Positions 1 through 7,507 of a stretch of DNA of 18,572 nt are shown here, piece after piece; the stretch's first letter is position 1; each line of letters starts with the position of its first letter. The notes under the pieces were generated by a model that searched no databases, had not been told where the DNA came from, and worked only from the letters and a program-made list of their open reading frames with translations. The translations under genes were made by a program, and so were the position numbers. The stretch lies in NCBI GenBank assembly GCA_023419655.1, contig JAEZXP010000031.1, forward strand, positions 1 through 18,572. Direction: 5' to 3'. Origin of the DNA: Bacillota bacterium. Lineage in GTDB: Bacteria > Bacillota > Clostridia > Lachnospirales > Lachnospiraceae.

Positions 1-560
1 GCTTTGTTAATATAATTAATGAAATAGCCTCCCAGACAGACCTGCTTTCATTAAATGCTTCCATTGAGGCGGCAAGGGCAGGAGATGCGGGCAGGGGATT
101 TGCGGTTGTGGCGGAAGAGATAAGAAAGCTGGCAGACCAGAGCATGAATGCGGCAAATCAAATCAAAAAGACGGTGGCAGACATTGCACTGCAGAATAAA
201 AAAGCGGTTGAAACGGCAGAAAAAGCCGAGGATATCGTTGCCTCCCAGACAGAGGCATTGAAAAAGACCGTCAATGTATTTGATAACATAAATAATCATG
301 TAAATAGTCTGGCAAGTAATTTTAAAGGCATCATTGTCCGTCTTAATAATATCGAGACAGTGAAGGAAGTGACACTGAATTCAATCCAGAACATCTCTGC
401 CGTAACACAGCAGACGGCGGCTTCTTCTGAGGAAATGAATGCAACGGCGGTTATACAGAATGAAGCAGTCGAACGTTTGCGCAGATCTGCGATTGTTCTG
501 GAAAAAGATTCGAAAAAACTGGAGGATGCTATAAAGATATTTAAAATTAATAAGCGGTAA
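1..560 (+). CDS. Methyl-accepting chemotaxis protein, C-terminal part (5' end outside window)
   Basis: This is the cytoplasmic signalling half of a chemoreceptor, which passes ligand occupancy to the CheA kinase through CheW. The reading frame is open from base 3, so the gene starts before the window. Residues read at the left edge include INEIASQTDLLSLNASIEAA and then RAGDAGRGFAVVAEEIRKLA, the nearly invariant hairpin tip of MCPs that contacts CheA/CheW. After the tip comes a long heptad-patterned coiled coil with alanine- and glutamate-rich stretches (AVTQQTAASSEEMNA), typical of the return helix with its adaptation region. The protein ends in a basic IFKINKR tail with no CheB/CheR docking pentapeptide. 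The sensor domain cannot be seen, so the ligand is unknown. The sugar-binding lipoprotein gene 171 bases downstream has its own promoter but could supply a ligand-bound partner; that is inference. Confidence 0.95.
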   Translation, partial: FVNIINEIASQTDLLSLNASIEAARAGDAGRGFAVVAEEIRKLADQSMNAANQIKKTVADIALQNKKAVETAEKAEDIVASQTEALKKTVNVFDNINNHVNSLASNFKGIIVRLNNIETVKEVTLNSIQNISAVTQQTAASSEEMNATAVIQNEAVERLRRSAIVLEKDSKKLEDAIKIFKINKR

Positions 561-570
561 GGAGCTTAAA

Positions 571-609
571 ATGTCAATAAATATAGGTGTATTAGGAACG
601 AATATATAA
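571..609 (+). CDS. Possible 12-residue peptide or gene remnant
   Basis: A short frame, MSINIGVLGTNI, follows an AAGGAG ribosome binding site at 559-564 with a good 6-base spacing. It begins 10 bases after the chemoreceptor stop codon. The sequence resembles the first strand of a Rossmann-type protein (IGVLGTN), so it may be the stump of a deleted gene. It could also be chance or a real micropeptide. Nothing shows that it is translated. Confidence 0.2.
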   Translation: MSINIGVLGTNI

Positions 610-654
610 ATATTGCACAAAAATAGCAATATGTAACATTAAGATGGCAATATT
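609..654. repeat. Inverted repeat AATATTGC ... GCAATATT upstream of the sugar-transport promoter
   Basis: AATATTGC at 609-616 is matched by a perfect inverted copy, GCAATATT, at 647-654 and by a second copy, GCAATAT, at 626-632. One left arm therefore has two possible partners. The set ends about 25 bases upstream of the extended -10 box of the binding-protein gene. That position suits an activator or repressor site, or a hairpin in the 3' tail of the chemoreceptor mRNA. No known motif was recognised. Confidence 0.4.
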
Positions 655-678
655 TGAGAAGATTAACAAGGGATATTT

Positions 679-709
679 TGTTATAATGCATTTGTATTTT
701 TTGAATACA
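679..709 (+). promoter_or_regulatory. Extended -10 promoter and dyad for the sugar ABC operon
   Basis: TGTTATAAT (679-687) is a consensus extended -10 element. No good -35 sits 17 bases upstream: TTGAGA at 654-659 is 22 bases away. Just after the expected start site is a dyad, TGTATT (693-698) / AATACA (704-709), with a 5-base centre, placed where a repressor would block elongation. It lacks the central CG usual for LacI-family operators. The binding-protein ribosome site GAGGAGG follows at about 718-725. Confidence 0.6.
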
Positions 710-731
710 CAAAATAAGAGGAGGGTATAAC

Positions 732-2120
732 ATGAAACGTTTTATGGCACTATTTCTTGCTTGTATAATGCTGATGTCACTGGCATTAACAGGCTGCGGA
801 ACAAAAGACAAGGATGACGCAGGCTCAACCGGCGGAAACACAGATAAGGTTGAGGAAGTAACGGATGACCCGAATGTTAAGGTTCTTAATATTATGGCAT
901 TCACAGATGAAGTTCCTAAGATGTTGAGAAAGTATAAGGAATTACATCCTGATTTCCCTTATGAAATCAAAGAAACAATTATCGCAACGACTGACGGCGC
1001 TTATCAGCCGGCTCTTGACCAGGCACTTGCAGGCGGCGGCGCAGATGCACCGGATATCTATGTTGCAGAGGCTGCCTTTATTCTGAAGTATTCACAGGGT
1101 GATGCTTCTAAGTATGCAGCTCCTTACAAATCTCTTGGTATCGATGTGGACAAGATGTTAAAAGAATCCGAAATCGCTCCTTATACAGTTGAAATCGGAA
1201 CCAATCCTGACGGTCAGCTGGTAGCGCTTGGTTATCAGGCAACCGGCGGTGCTTTTATCTATCGCCGTTCATTGGCAAAGGATACCTGGGGAACAGATGA
1301 CCCTGCAACAGTTCAGGGCAAGATTGGCCCCGGCTGGGATAAGTTCTTTGCAGCTGCTGAAGAATTAAAGGCGAAGGGTTATGCTATCGTATCCGGCGAC
1401 GGAGATATCTGGCACGCAGTTGAGAACAGCTCCGACAAGGGCTGGGTTGTTGATGGCAAGCTTACCATTGACCCGAAGAGAGAAGAGTTCCTTGATCTTT
1501 CCATGAGACTTAAGGAGAACGGATATCATAATGATACGCAGGACTGGACGGATGCATGGTATGCCGATATGAAGGGTGTGGGCGAGAAACCTGTATTCGG
1601 TTTCTTCGGACCTGCATGGTTAATTAACTATGTTATGGCTGGTAACTCTGGCGGTGAGAAAATAGGTGAAGGAACATACGGCGACTGGGCAGTATGTGAA
1701 CCTCCTGTAGGCTTCTTCTGGGGCGGCTCATGGCTTCTTGCTAATAAAGATACGAAGATTCCTAAGACTGTCGGCGAAATTATTGAGTGGGTTACACTTG
1801 ATGCTACCGAGAATGGTCTTCAGTATATGTGGGCTAACGGAACCTTTGACGGTCCCACCAAGGATGCCGTTGCATCCGGTGCTGTTATGAAGAAATCGAA
1901 TGGTGAGATTGATTTCTTGAACGGACAGAACATGTTTGACGCATTCGTTCCTGCTGGTGAGTTTGCTAATGGTAAGAACCTGACACAGTATGATGAGACC
2001 ATCAACAGTCATTTCCGCGGACAGGTACGTGAGTACACGGCCGGTAACAAGACCCGCGAGCAGACTCTTGCTGATTTCAAACAGCTTGTTGCTGATAACC
2101 TTGATGTTATCGTAGAATAA
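732..2120 (+). CDS. Carbohydrate ABC transporter substrate-binding lipoprotein (family 1, CUT1 type)
   Basis: This is an extracellular binding protein that captures a sugar or oligosaccharide and hands it to the two permeases encoded next. It has 462 residues. Residues 1-21 are a lipoprotein signal peptide (MKRF, then a hydrophobic core) ending in a lipobox LTGC, with Cys22 as the predicted lipidated residue. An acidic, Gly/Ser/Thr-rich linker follows. The body has the family-1 solute-binding pattern: an N-terminal strand VLNIMAF, an APDIYVAEA segment, and many aromatic residues (for example GPGWDKFF, DWTDAWY, FGFFGPAW, FFWGGSW) typical of sugar-stacking sites. The length is normal for COG1653-like proteins. 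GAGGAGG about 7 bases before the ATG supports the start. Its codons are richer in C and G than those of the permeases, suggesting high expression. The substrate cannot be told from sequence; no sugar-processing enzyme lies beside it. Confidence 0.93.
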   Translation: MKRFMALFLACIMLMSLALTGCGTKDKDDAGSTGGNTDKVEEVTDDPNVKVLNIMAFTDEVPKMLRKYKELHPDFPYEIKETIIATTDGAYQPALDQALAGGGADAPDIYVAEAAFILKYSQGDASKYAAPYKSLGIDVDKMLKESEIAPYTVEIGTNPDGQLVALGYQATGGAFIYRRSLAKDTWGTDDPATVQGKIGPGWDKFFAAAEELKAKGYAIVSGDGDIWHAVENSSDKGWVVDGKLTIDPKREEFLDLSMRLKENGYHNDTQDWTDAWYADMKGVGEKPVFGFFGPAWLINYVMAGNSGGEKIGEGTYGDWAVCEPPVGFFWGGSWLLANKDTKIPKTVGEIIEWVTLDATENGLQYMWANGTFDGPTKDAVASGAVMKKSNGEIDFLNGQNMFDAFVPAGEFANGKNLTQYDETINSHFRGQVREYTAGNKTREQTLADFKQLVADNLDVIVE

Positions 2121-2131
2121 TTTAGACTTTT

Positions 2132-2168
2132 ATTTTGGGGCGGCGAAGCCTTTCGACCGCCCCAAAAT
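2132..2168 (+). promoter_or_regulatory. Strong intercistronic hairpin between binding protein and permease genes
   Basis: A 12-bp perfect stem pairs 2132-2143 with 2157-2168 (core GGGGCGG/CCGCCCC). Four more pairs (CGAA/TTCG) are possible inside the 13-base loop. It lies 11 bases after the binding-protein stop and ends 22 bases before the permease ribosome site. No T-run follows, so it is unlikely to be a simple terminator. Such hairpins commonly protect the upstream mRNA end from 3' exonucleases, allowing much more binding protein than permease to be made. That role is inferred here. Confidence 0.75.
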
Positions 2169-2203
2169 TATATGTGGGTTATAGCATACCGGAGGTGAAG
2201 CTT

Positions 2204-3184
2204 ATGCGACGGAAGGGAGTTAGTTACGCGAAATACGGATATATATTCGTTATACCATTTGTTATCGTATATCTGATATTTCACTTATATCCTATTATTT
2301 TTACTACAGTAATCGGTTTTACCGATTTTAAGGGCATTGGAAGAACGGACTTTAATTTTTTAGAAGATCCTTTTCAGAATTTTAAATTAATATTAAACAA
2401 CCCATCTTTTCAAAAATCATTAGGCAATACGGTTTTAATGTGGGTTGTAAACTTTATCCCGCAGATTCTGCTGGCTCTTTTGCTTACGGCCTGGTTTACC
2501 AACAATCGCCGTAAGGTTAAAGGGCAGGGATTTTTTAAAGTGGTATTCTATATGCCGAATATCATAACAGCTGCGACGATAGCAATATTGTTCAGCACAT
2601 TATTTGCATATCCAACGGGTCCTGTTAATTCTCTGTTTCAAAAGCTGGGATGGGCTGACGGACCGACATATTTTCTTATGAGCAAGGGGCTTGCCCGGGG
2701 AATCGTATCCTTTATACAGTTCTGGATGTGGTATGGCTATACAATGATTATACTGATAGCCGGTGTGCTTGGTATCAATCCGGAGTTATTTGAGGCGGCA
2801 GAGATTGATGGTGCAACCAGCAGGCAGGCATTTTTCAGGGTGACATTGCCTAATTTGAGGACAATCATGCTTTATACGCTGGTTACAAGCTTAGTCGGCG
2901 GATTAAATATGTTTGATATTCCTAAGCTGTTCCAGAATGGCGGACCTGACAGTTCGACACTTACAACGGTTACATTTATATATAATCAGGCCTTCCAGGG
3001 AAGCTACCTGTATAACCGTGCTTCTGCGGCCAGCATGCTTTTATTTATGATTATCGCATTATGTTCTGCATTCGTGTTCATAATAATGAGAGATAAAGAT
3101 GCGGCAGAGCTTAGAAAGTTGGAGAAGAGACAGCAAAAGCAGCTTAGAAAAGCAGATAAAGAAGCAAGGAGGATGGAAACATGA
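2204..3184 (+). CDS. Sugar ABC transporter permease, MalF/UgpA-like
   Basis: This is one of the two membrane subunits forming the sugar channel. I chose the ATG at 2204 (326 residues) because GGAGGTGA at 2191-2198 sits 5 bases before it. A longer frame from a TTG at 2135 would run through the intercistronic hairpin. About six hydrophobic segments are visible, the first being YGYIFVIPFVIVYLIF near the N terminus. The EAA loop that docks with the ATPase is clear at about residues 197-220 (EAAEIDGATSRQAFFRVTLP), with the invariant glycine at 203. The C terminus is a charged tail rich in Lys, Arg and Glu. The stop overlaps the next start as ATGA, so the two permeases are translationally coupled. 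Confidence 0.93.
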   Translation: MRRKGVSYAKYGYIFVIPFVIVYLIFHLYPIIFTTVIGFTDFKGIGRTDFNFLEDPFQNFKLILNNPSFQKSLGNTVLMWVVNFIPQILLALLLTAWFTNNRRKVKGQGFFKVVFYMPNIITAATIAILFSTLFAYPTGPVNSLFQKLGWADGPTYFLMSKGLARGIVSFIQFWMWYGYTMIILIAGVLGINPELFEAAEIDGATSRQAFFRVTLPNLRTIMLYTLVTSLVGGLNMFDIPKLFQNGGPDSSTLTTVTFIYNQAFQGSYLYNRASAASMLLFMIIALCSAFVFIIMRDKDAAELRKLEKRQQKQLRKADKEARRMET

Positions 3185-4029
3185 AACACAACACGACCAT
3201 ACCTCAAAAGATTTATAAGATAATAATCTATGTAGCGCTTATACTTTTGGCAATATTAAGTATTATTCCATTTTATATTATGATTGTGAATGCAACCAGA
3301 GGAACCTACGAGATTCAATCGAATGCCATATCGCTGATTCCTTCAAAGTACCTGCTAAGTAATTATAAGGTTTTTGAGGGAAAGAGTTTTAATGCGATTG
3401 TAGGTTTTAGGAACTCGATGATTATATCCACCTGTGCGACGGCTTTGAATGTATATTTTTCATCCCTTACAGCGTATGCACTGGTAGCCTATAACTGGAA
3501 GTTTCGCAATGCTTTTTTCACATTCATTATGGTTGTTATGATGATACCCGGACAGCTAACCAGTATAGGCTTTTATCAGCTGATGTACCGCATAGGGTGG
3601 ACGAATAGCTTTTTGCCGCTTATAATTCCAAGTATTGCGGCCCCTGCAACGGTATTTCTCATGCGTCAGTACCTGATGGGCAGTCTGTCATTGGATATCG
3701 TTAATTCCGGAAGAATTGACGGAGCCGGAGAATTTCATATCTTTAACAGGATTATATTGCCTATCATGAAGCCGATTGTCGCTACACAGGCCATATTCTC
3801 CTTCGTAGGAAGTTGGAACAGTTATTTTATGCCTACGATATTACTTACAGATAAAAGCAAATATACAATGCCGATTATGGTAAGTCAGCTTAGGGGAGAT
3901 ATATATAAGACGGAATACGGTTCAGTATATCTTGGACTTACTCTGACAGTGTTACCGTTGTTTATTGTATATTTCTTATTAGCGAGATATATTATTGCCG
4001 GCGTTGCTCTGGGCAGTGTTAAGGAATAG
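3181..4029 (+). CDS. Sugar ABC transporter permease, MalG/UgpE-like
   Basis: This is the second membrane subunit of the sugar importer, 282 residues with about six transmembrane segments. The ATG overlaps the previous stop by four bases (ATGA), and AAGGAGG lies within the end of the upstream gene. The EAA loop near residues 173-197 reads SGRIDGAGEFHIFNRIILP. The central DGAGE and LP are conserved, but the leading EAA is replaced by NSG, which is within the range seen in MalG-type partners. No ATPase gene follows; the operon ends with a terminator. The complex probably uses a shared MsmX-type ATPase encoded elsewhere (known for Firmicutes CUT1 systems; inferred here). Confidence 0.93.
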   Translation: MKHNTTIPQKIYKIIIYVALILLAILSIIPFYIMIVNATRGTYEIQSNAISLIPSKYLLSNYKVFEGKSFNAIVGFRNSMIISTCATALNVYFSSLTAYALVAYNWKFRNAFFTFIMVVMMIPGQLTSIGFYQLMYRIGWTNSFLPLIIPSIAAPATVFLMRQYLMGSLSLDIVNSGRIDGAGEFHIFNRIILPIMKPIVATQAIFSFVGSWNSYFMPTILLTDKSKYTMPIMVSQLRGDIYKTEYGSVYLGLTLTVLPLFIVYFLLARYIIAGVALGSVKE

Positions 4030-4069
4030 ATTGTTAGGCGAATCGTCCTAATTAGAAAGAATATTGAAG

Positions 4070-4142
4070 AGACTGTTGTAAAACATAAGTGTGTGCCATT
4101 GTAAAAAATAAGTGCACATGGATGTGCTGCAACAGTCTTTTT
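4070..4142 (+). terminator. Rho-independent terminator of the sugar ABC operon
   Basis: AGACTGTTG (4070-4078) pairs with CAACAGTCT (4130-4138), and a T-run follows immediately (4138-4142). The roughly 50-base loop holds a second small hairpin (GCACA 4114-4118 with TGTGC 4123-4127). The insert makes the loop unusually long, but the stem plus T-run position is typical of a terminator. Confidence 0.8.
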
Positions 4143-4232
4143 AGCTGCTTGGCTAATCCGGAAAGTAGCAAGAAATATTTTTTGATGACAACGGTATTCT
4201 GACGGAATGTATCTGTTACTTTGCCATTGGAC

Positions 4233-4260
4233 TTGACATTTGTGTATATTTATATACAAT
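4233..4260 (+). promoter_or_regulatory. Sigma-A promoter for the L25 gene
   Basis: TTGACA (4233-4238), a 16-base spacer and TACAAT (4255-4260) form a near-consensus vegetative promoter. The transcript would carry a 5' leader of about 155 bases before the L25 start at 4421. I see no recognised riboswitch or strong stem in that leader. The stretch between the preceding terminator and this promoter (4143-4232) holds nothing I can name. Confidence 0.7.
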
Positions 4261-4420
4261 AATAATATGTGCGTATTTACTATTTCAGTTAGTGAGGCCA
4301 ATTGTTTATACAAAAGGCTGATATATTCAATAATTTAAGCGAAGAGATACGGATAGCCGCTTGTGTATAGCCAGAGGGTAAATAGGCACCGAATATAGAC
4401 AAATTAAGGAGGAACAGATT

Positions 4421-5053
4421 ATGGCAGGAACAGCAGTGTTAAAAATCACAGAGAGAAAAGATGTAAGCAAGAAGGAGAATAAAAGACTTCAGGCTAAGGG
4501 GTATATTGTCGGTGTTATCAATCAGAGGGGTATGGATTCCATACCTGTTGCTGTAAAGAAGGATGAGTTTAGAAGAGTTTTAAAGGAGAACGGAAGAAAT
4601 GCAATATTAAAGCTTCAGGACTCGGATAATAACAGCTATGATGTTATGGTAAAGACCATCGCGATATCTCCTATGAAATACGAATATCACCATGTTGATT
4701 TTCAGAAGGTATCCCTTACAGAGGCCGTTAAGGTAGATGTAACCTTAAAGTTCGTAGGAACAGAATTCTTAGAGGGCAAGCGTCTGATTTTGAACAGACA
4801 GATGGATACGATTCTGTTATCAGGACTTCCTCAGGATATTCCCGATGCGATTGAAGTTGATGTGGCGGATAAGAACGGCGGAGATAGTATATCTGTCGGA
4901 GACCTTCAACTGGGTAAAGGTATTACGACGGACCTTGACCCCGCGCAGACCGTTGCTTCTATTAATGAAGCTAAAGTTTCAGCGGATGCAGCCGAGGAAG
5001 AGGGCGGCACCGAAGCCATCGGAACTGCTGAAAGCGCTGGTACAGAGGAATAA
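4421..5053 (+). CDS. rplY: 50S ribosomal protein L25 / general stress protein Ctc family
   Basis: This protein binds 5S rRNA in the large ribosomal subunit; in Bacillus the long form (Ctc) is linked to stress. It has 210 residues, matching the two-domain (CTC/TL5) form rather than the short E. coli form. The N-terminal domain (about 1-95) shows the family pattern RLQAKGYIVGVI followed by IPVAVKKDEFRRVL and YHHVDFQKV. The C-terminal beta domain (about 100-185) reads VTLKFVGTEFLEG and ILLSGLPQDIPDAIEVDV. An acidic, Ala/Glu-rich tail closes the protein, as is common in this family. AAGGAGG lies about 9 bases before the ATG. It is monocistronic, with its own promoter and a strong terminator. Clostridial annotations also use the name ctc. 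Confidence 0.93.
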   Translation: MAGTAVLKITERKDVSKKENKRLQAKGYIVGVINQRGMDSIPVAVKKDEFRRVLKENGRNAILKLQDSDNNSYDVMVKTIAISPMKYEYHHVDFQKVSLTEAVKVDVTLKFVGTEFLEGKRLILNRQMDTILLSGLPQDIPDAIEVDVADKNGGDSISVGDLQLGKGITTDLDPAQTVASINEAKVSADAAEEEGGTEAIGTAESAGTEE

Positions 5054-5091
5054 CCTTTTACTTGAAATATGCCTGATTAAAATCAAAAAGA

Positions 5092-5120
5092 TAGACTTTA
5101 TCTATGTAGTATGTTATTAT
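5092..5120 (+). promoter_or_regulatory. Possible promoter embedded in the L25 terminator
   Basis: TAGACT (5092-5097), a 17-base spacer and TATTAT (5115-5120) preceded by TG at 5112-5113 give a plausible extended -10 promoter. The -10 box lies in the left arm of the L25 terminator, so initiation near 5127 would start inside the hairpin and escape it. This is the only promoter candidate for the GGDEF-EAL gene, whose ATG is only 17 bases after the terminator T-run. Confidence 0.4.
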
Positions 5121-5150
5121 TTTTTATGGGTAATAACATACTACTTTTTT
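5106..5150 (+). terminator. Rho-independent terminator after the L25 gene
   Basis: A 14-bp perfect stem pairs GTAGTATGTTATTA (5106-5119) with its complement at 5131-5144. The loop is 11 bases and six T residues follow (5145-5150). This is one of the clearest terminators in the window. Confidence 0.9.
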
Positions 5151-5167
5151 ACAGCAAAGGATAAATC

Positions 5168-6742
5168 ATGTTACAAAACACGAGAGACAATAATTTGAAT
5201 TTACAGGATTTTACCATAAAAGATGATAACAAAAAGGTTTATAATTTATTTTTGTTTATTTGTCTTTTTGTTTTTCTGTCAGTTGGTTTTTTATTTGCGA
5301 TAGTATATGGGAAGGAAAACAAATGGATTATATTTTTTCCTCTGAGTACGATTATAATTATATTATTGGTTGCCTGGTATATGAATAATATGAAGAAGCG
5401 GATGAAGAGTGTTTGGGAATACATAAAAATCTGTGAGGAGAACAAAAAGACGTTTCGTCAGCTTCTATATTACGACAGTCTGACGGGTCTTCCCAACAGA
5501 AAAATGATATTGGATGAAGTGGATAATATGATAGGAGAGAATTTGTGCAGATTCTTTCTTATATATTTTGATATGGATGATTTTAAGAAAATCAATGAGA
5601 CAGCAGGCTATTCCGTGGGAGACGAGATTCTAAGGAAGGTTGCCGGCCGGTGGAGCGGCATAAAGAAAGACACGGATATTTTGGGACATATAGGCGGAGA
5701 TGAGTTTTCATTATTGGTTAAAGAACCGATGTCCAGAAGCAGGCTTATTGAATATATAGACGAGTTTCATAATGCAATTATGGAGCCTGTAAATCTATAT
5801 GGCAAAGAATACTTTGTAAGTGCCAGCTTCGGTATTGCAGAATACCCGGTTGACGGTAAGGATGGAATTGAGCTGTTTAAGAGTTCTTATATTGCCATGA
5901 ATACCGCAAAAAGCTCGAGTACAAATCATATTCAGTTCTATACCTATGAGATGCAGCTGGAGATATTAAAGAGGCTTCAAATTGAAAACGGATTATTATA
6001 TTCCGTTCAAAATAATGAGCTGTATATGGTCTATCAGCCGATGTACCATTGTGATACAAGAACACTTCGGGGATTTGAGGCATTAATCAGGTGGAGATAT
6101 CCGGGTATGGACCCTCTAAGCCCATCCCAATTCATACCCATTGCCGAGGAGACCGGAATTATTGTTGATATGGGAAAATGGATTATCAATGAGGTTCTGA
6201 CGAAGTTCATGGAATTTCAGAGAAGGTACCAGATTAGAACCATTGTATCCGTCAATATATCCGTGGTGCAGATGATAGACCCTTCATTTGTATCGATGAT
6301 AAGAGAGGTTCTTGAAGAGACAGGCTATGACGGAAGATATCTGGAATTGGAGATTACAGAATCCGTATTAATTTCTTATCCTGAGCATATTATTGAGACG
6401 ATTCGCCAGCTGCGGGAAATGGGAATTCGAATAGCCCTTGATGATTTTGGAACCGGCTATGCTTCTTTAAATTACCTTCAGATGCTGCCCATTAATATTC
6501 TCAAAATCGACAGGTCCTTTATTGATAAGGTCGGCAAGGATAACACGATGAGCAAAATTGTTGCGTATATAATTAATCTGGCACATCAGCTGGAAGTGGA
6601 AGTGGTAGCGGAAGGTGTTGAATATGAAGAACAGTTAAATTTCTTATGCAGGAACGGCTGTGACTATATTCAGGGCTTTTTGTTAAGCAAACCGCTGGAT
6701 GCAGAGCTTGTGGAACAGCAGTTAATATCATACGGCAGATAA
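5168..6742 (+). CDS. Membrane-anchored GGDEF-EAL protein (cyclic-di-GMP synthesis and breakdown)
   Basis: This 524-residue protein has both c-di-GMP domains. Two hydrophobic segments (about 25-47 and 53-72) form a short hairpin anchor without a visible sensor domain. The diguanylate cyclase domain starts at YYDSLTGLPNRKMI; its active-site motif GGDEF is intact at residues 176-180. The inhibitory I-site is altered: KDTD stands where RxxD is expected, so product inhibition may be weak. The EAL phosphodiesterase domain keeps its metal and catalytic residues: E304-A-L, the Asn of VNISV, ITES, DDFGTGYASL (Asp425-Asp426), LKIDRSF, VVAEGVE and QGF. Both activities are therefore possible, and which one dominates cannot be told. 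An AAAGGA site precedes the ATG. The HAD gene follows after 54 bases with no terminator, suggesting one transcript. Confidence 0.95.
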   Translation: MLQNTRDNNLNLQDFTIKDDNKKVYNLFLFICLFVFLSVGFLFAIVYGKENKWIIFFPLSTIIIILLVAWYMNNMKKRMKSVWEYIKICEENKKTFRQLLYYDSLTGLPNRKMILDEVDNMIGENLCRFFLIYFDMDDFKKINETAGYSVGDEILRKVAGRWSGIKKDTDILGHIGGDEFSLLVKEPMSRSRLIEYIDEFHNAIMEPVNLYGKEYFVSASFGIAEYPVDGKDGIELFKSSYIAMNTAKSSSTNHIQFYTYEMQLEILKRLQIENGLLYSVQNNELYMVYQPMYHCDTRTLRGFEALIRWRYPGMDPLSPSQFIPIAEETGIIVDMGKWIINEVLTKFMEFQRRYQIRTIVSVNISVVQMIDPSFVSMIREVLEETGYDGRYLELEITESVLISYPEHIIETIRQLREMGIRIALDDFGTGYASLNYLQMLPINILKIDRSFIDKVGKDNTMSKIVAYIINLAHQLEVEVVAEGVEYEEQLNFLCRNGCDYIQGFLLSKPLDAELVEQQLISYGR

Positions 6743-6796
6743 CGGTGTATACTGAAGCGTTATGGTTATTTGCAAATGGTTTATAGGAGGAACTTC

Positions 6797-7507
6797 ATGG
6801 ATACAATTTTATTTGACTTGGATGGCACATTATTACCAATGAATCAGGATGACTTTATAAATGCATATTTTAAAGGTTTAGCAGCAAAGCTTGTACCATA
6901 TGGTATGGATTCAAAGCTTTTGATTGGTGCCATAATGGAAGGCATAAAAGCAATGGTAGGGAATGACGGAACCGCATACAACAGTGAGAGATTTTGGGAA
7001 AGAACGAGAGGGATTATCGGAAATATAAAAGACCTTGAGCCGGTATTTCTCGATTATTATGAGAATGAATTTCAGGATGTAAAAGCGGCTACATCGGCGA
7101 ATTCTTTGGTGGCGGAATGTATAAAGCTTCTTAAAGAGAAAGGCTACAGGCTTGTTCTTACGACGAATCCCCTTTTCCCCAGTATCGCCACCTATAGCAG
7201 AATCCGCTGGGCAGGGCTGCAGCCGGAGGATTTTGAATGGATTACCACCTATGAGAATTCATCTTATTGTAAGCCCAATATAGAATATTACAAAGAAGTT
7301 CTTAATAACCTGGGGCTTTCTCCAGAACAATGTATAATGGTGGGAAATGATATAGGCGATGATATGGTAGTCAAAGCCATCGGAATGGAAACCTTTTTAA
7401 TAACGGACAATCTTATTAATGACAATAACGAGAATATAGATAATTACAGGCATGGTTCATTCGGTGAGTTTTTAGATTATATAAAAGGCTTACCAAAAAA
7501 CAGGTAA
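6797..7507 (+). CDS. HAD-superfamily hydrolase (phosphatase-like)
   Basis: This is a 236-residue haloacid dehalogenase-type enzyme that probably removes phosphate from a small metabolite; the substrate is unknown. Motif I is DLDGT right at the N terminus (nucleophile Asp7, acid/base Asp9). Motif II is LVLTTNP, the motif III lysine is in YCKPN, and motif IV is VGNDIGDDM. A helical cap domain fits between motifs I and II (about residues 18-100). I chose the ATG at 6797 because AGGAGG lies 6 bases before it; an in-frame ATG at 6770 would add nine residues and has a poorer site. The gene follows the c-di-GMP protein closely. Its last 18 bases overlap the end of the convergent membrane-protein gene, and the next plus-strand terminator is some 400 bases further on. 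Confidence 0.9.
   Translation: MDTILFDLDGTLLPMNQDDFINAYFKGLAAKLVPYGMDSKLLIGAIMEGIKAMVGNDGTAYNSERFWERTRGIIGNIKDLEPVFLDYYENEFQDVKAATSANSLVAECIKLLKEKGYRLVLTTNPLFPSIATYSRIRWAGLQPEDFEWITTYENSSYCKPNIEYYKEVLNNLGLSPEQCIMVGNDIGDDMVVKAIGMETFLITDNLINDNNENIDNYRHGSFGEFLDYIKGLPKNR

Noticed and set aside
561..731. LacI-type operator in front of the sugar ABC operon, linking it to the LacI-type gene at 15108
   Set aside because: No palindrome with a central CG is present there, so there is no sequence support for that link.
2135..2203. Upstream extension of the first permease from a TTG codon
   Set aside because: It would translate the intercistronic hairpin, and the ATG at 2204 has an ideal GGAGGTGA site.
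3885..4313. 142-codon minus-strand frame after the second permease
   Set aside because: It is antisense to the permease end and the terminator, with no ribosome site and no recognisable domain.
5054..5167. c-di-GMP riboswitch before the GGDEF-EAL gene
   Set aside because: The space is only a terminator hairpin; none of the conserved GEMM aptamer sequence is present.
4845..5198. 117-codon plus-strand frame overlapping the L25 gene and running through its terminator
   Set aside because: It is out of frame with a firmly recognised ribosomal protein, crosses a strong terminator, and shows no family-like sequence.
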